23,259 bases of DNA, from the NCBI GenBank assembly GCA_944387745.1, contig CALXGD010000038.1, positions 1-23,259 of the forward strand. Direction: 5' to 3'. This document shows positions 21,871-23,259 of the stretch, piece after piece; within the stretch, counting starts at the first letter, position 1; every line of letters begins with the position of its first letter. Position numbers and translations under genes: made by a program. Below the pieces are notes generated by a model. The model saw only the letters and a program-made list of their open reading frames with translations. It was not told the DNA's origin and did no database searches. Source of the DNA: an uncultured Oscillospiraceae bacterium. GTDB taxonomy: Bacteria > Bacillota_A > Clostridia > Oscillospirales > Oscillospiraceae.

Positions 21871-22832
21871 TGGGCTAAAATCACCTCTCTCCCTGCAAAT
21901 CCGTTGACGACAGCGGCCAGGTTGCTCCTCATACCGACGTAATAGACCTCCAGCGTCCCCTCCGCCGGCCCGTCCATCAGCATGGACAGCTGTCCCACTG
22001 CACAGCCGGTTTCCCGGGAAATGGCATTGGCAGTGGCGTCAGAGCCATTTACCTCTGCAAATATCACGGGAAGATCATATTCTTTCACCAGGGCCGTGAT
22101 CTCATTGATCTCCTTGGCACTGGCCTCGCTGCCCTCTTCCTCCTCAATCGCGGCCAGCAGGGGGACGCCTATGGCCTGAGCAAAGTATTGAAAGCCGTCG
22201 TGAAAGGTCACCAGGCCCGTGACCTCCGCTCCGCTCTGGGCCTGGGCCTCCTGGAACAGCTCCCGTAAAAGGCCGTCCCATTCCTCTAGCAGCCCGGCGG
22301 CCTCCCGGCCATTGGCGCGGTATTCCGCCTCGTGAGCTGGGTCCGCCTGAATCAGGCCGCTCTCCACATTGGCCGCAATCTGTCCCATATTCTTCGGGTC
22401 CATCCAGTAGTGGGGATCAAAGTGGCCGTGGTCGTGGCCACCCTCCGTTTCCTCATGGACGTGGTCAACGCTCTCCAAAAGGGGGATTCCCTCTGAGCAG
22501 TCAATCACTGCCGCGTGGGAAGAGGCCAGGGCGTCCTCCATAAAAGCCTCCAGCTCCACTCCGCTCATAGCCACAACGTCAGCCCGGTCGAGCTTCTTCA
22601 TATCACCAACAGTTAGGGTATAGTCGTGGAGGCAGGACACCTCTCCAGTATTCAGCCGCTCCACCACAACGCCCTCCACCCCGTCTGCCACAGTCCGAGC
22701 CGCCAGATACACCGGGTAGGTGGTGGCCACCACCGTGAATCCGGTTTCCTCCGGGGTCTCTTCGGAAGCTCCACAGCCAAACAGCGTCAGGGCAAGAGAC
22801 AGCGCCAGAGCTGAAACCGCTTGTTTTTTCAT
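21867..22832 (-). CDS. znuA: Zinc/manganese-binding lipoprotein (ZnuA type)
   Basis: A 321-residue cluster A-1 metal receptor. The start at 22832 gives a lipoprotein signal, MKKQAVSALALSLALTLFGC, with lipidated Cys20; a longer reading to 22901 has no site and is rejected. Metal-site candidates are His in CLHDYTL, His in the PHYWMDP segment, His in TFHDGFQYF and Asp in NGSDA. A His/Asp/Glu-rich loop (HVHEETEGGHDHGHFD) is typical of zinc rather than manganese receptors. It leads a znuA-znuC-znuB operon with overlapping genes. A promoter is seen at 22958-22986; no clear Zur box was recognised. Confidence 0.93.
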   Translation of the reverse strand: MKKQAVSALALSLALTLFGCGASEETPEETGFTVVATTYPVYLAARTVADGVEGVVVERLNTGEVSCLHDYTLTVGDMKKLDRADVVAMSGVELEAFMEDALASSHAAVIDCSEGIPLLESVDHVHEETEGGHDHGHFDPHYWMDPKNMGQIAANVESGLIQADPAHEAEYRANGREAAGLLEEWDGLLRELFQEAQAQSGAEVTGLVTFHDGFQYFAQAIGVPLLAAIEEEEGSEASAKEINEITALVKEYDLPVIFAEVNGSDATANAISRETGCAVGQLSMLMDGPAEGTLEVYYVGMRSNLAAVVNGFAGREVILAQ

Positions 22833-22924
22833 CCGAACATATTCCTTTCCTTCCTGTGCGGCTCCGCCCCCATCCTGCACTGTACGCATGAAGGCCCGCA
22901 TTTTTCTCTCTGGGAGACAAGCGC

Positions 22925-22957
22925 AAAAAAGAATCGGGATCTCCCCATTTCTTTTTT
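22925..22957. promoter_or_regulatory. 33-bp palindrome at the znuA transcription start
   Basis: AAAAAAGAA and TTCTTTTTT arms flank an inner GGG/CCC pairing, directly downstream of the znuA -10 box, so the likely start point falls inside it. It could be an operator or an early hairpin. It does not match the TCGTAAT-type Zur box of Bacillus. Confidence 0.4.
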
Positions 22958-22986
22958 AGTATATCTGGTTTTGTCCCACTTGTAAA
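22958..22986 (-). promoter_or_regulatory. Promoter of the znu operon
   Basis: On the minus strand TTTACA (22981-22986), a 17-base spacer and TATACT (22958-22963), about 125 bases before the znuA start codon. Confidence 0.65.
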
Positions 22987-23056
22987 GAAACCGTCGCTTC
23001 TTTTCCGCCTTTCCATCAAAAGTGGGGGGATATTGTGTAAAATTTCCCCTCTGAAC

Positions 23057-23085
23057 TTGACACATCAGACACAGAATGATAATAT
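23057..23085 (+). promoter_or_regulatory. Promoter of the T-box transcript
   Basis: A perfect TTGACA (23057-23062), a 17-base spacer and TAATAT (23080-23085). It diverges from the znu promoter and lies just upstream of the T-box leader. Confidence 0.7.
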
Positions 23086-23094
23086 ACTGTTTTG

Positions 23095-23259
23095 TAAGGC
23101 GCTGTGAACGGAAAAGTAGCGCTTTCGCCAACGGACAGAGAGGGCCCTTCACCGGCTGAAAGGGGGCCTGCGGCGGGAGAGCGTGAAGTGCGTCCGGGAG
23201 CGCGGCGGGTAATGCCGCCCGAGTGGACCCCGTTACCGGTCCGGCAAGCGAGAAATGAG
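23095..23259 (+). ncRNA. T-box leader, 5' part (cut by window end)
   Basis: The order of conserved pieces fits stem I of a tRNA-sensing T-box: an AAGTAG strand of the specifier loop, AGAGAGG, a GGCTGAAAGG distal loop, then the returning strand with GCGTGAA, followed by a stem with CGTTACCGG and GAGAAATGAG. CGGA/TCCG and CGCT/AGCG pairings close the specifier loop. By the usual register (GAA, one base, then the triplet) the specifier would be TGC, cysteine, but this is tentative; GTG is the alternative. The antiterminator (GGTGGTACCGCG) and the regulated gene lie beyond the window. Confidence 0.75.

Noticed and set aside
1..23259. tRNA/rRNA genes, CRISPR arrays, insertion sequences, att sites
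   Set aside because: Reading both strands gave no T-arm GTTCRANNC clusters, no spaced direct repeats, no transposase or integrase motifs.

Overview
The window looks like a GC-rich chromosomal segment from a strictly anaerobic Gram-positive bacterium, most likely a clostridial Firmicute of the Oscillospiraceae type. The reasons are AGGAGG-type ribosome binding sites, a T-box leader, a TPP riboswitch, an SLH-domain surface protein, a desulfoferrodoxin and clostridial-type GuaA and CsoR sequences. The taxonomic placement is inference. No tRNA, rRNA, CRISPR array, insertion sequence or phage gene was seen.

Left part (1-3028, + strand): a TetR-type regulator; a GMP synthase ATP-pyrophosphatase subunit without its glutaminase domain; then a CsoR-type metal-sensing repressor behind a 17-bp-arm palindromic operator, coupled to an EamA/DMT permease.

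Centre (3125-13400, - strand): the highlight is a ten-gene block transcribed right to left: GntR/FCD regulator, ComB (2-phosphosulfolactate phosphatase family), a SerA-type 2-hydroxyacid dehydrogenase (sulfolactate dehydrogenase SlcC is of this family), a HPr-kinase-like P-loop protein, a divergent pyruvate kinase, ComA (phosphosulfolactate synthase family), a TRAP transporter (DctQ, DctM, DctP) and an aldo/keto reductase-like protein ending at a strong intrinsic terminator. Five copies of a TATAGA/TCTATA-type inverted repeat lie in front of gntR, the dehydrogenase and the HprK-like gene, and are good candidates for the GntR operator. Three intercistronic hairpins without U-tracts precede comA, dctQ and dctP. 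My reading, as inference: imported C3 sulfonate (sulfolactate) is phosphorylated by the HprK-like protein, ComA runs as a lyase to give sulfite and phosphoenolpyruvate, and the dedicated pyruvate kinase recovers the ATP. The dehydrogenase would handle the other enantiomer or sulfopyruvate. I know of no described pathway with this gene set.

Right part (13456-18405): a DUF3298-like protein (-), a TIGR00300 / archaeal-type ornithine cyclodeaminase-like protein (+), a desulfoferrodoxin (+), then a TPP riboswitch with terminator. It is followed by a second, unidentified structured RNA of about 230 nt closed by an 11-bp long-range helix, then thiW (thiazole-uptake S component) and a 2-hydroxyacyl-CoA dehydratase-like protein.

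Far right (18430-23259): an SLH-domain secreted protein (-), a zinc/manganese ABC transporter operon znuA-znuC-znuB (-), and, divergent from it, a promoter and the 5' part of a T-box leader (+) whose gene lies outside the window.
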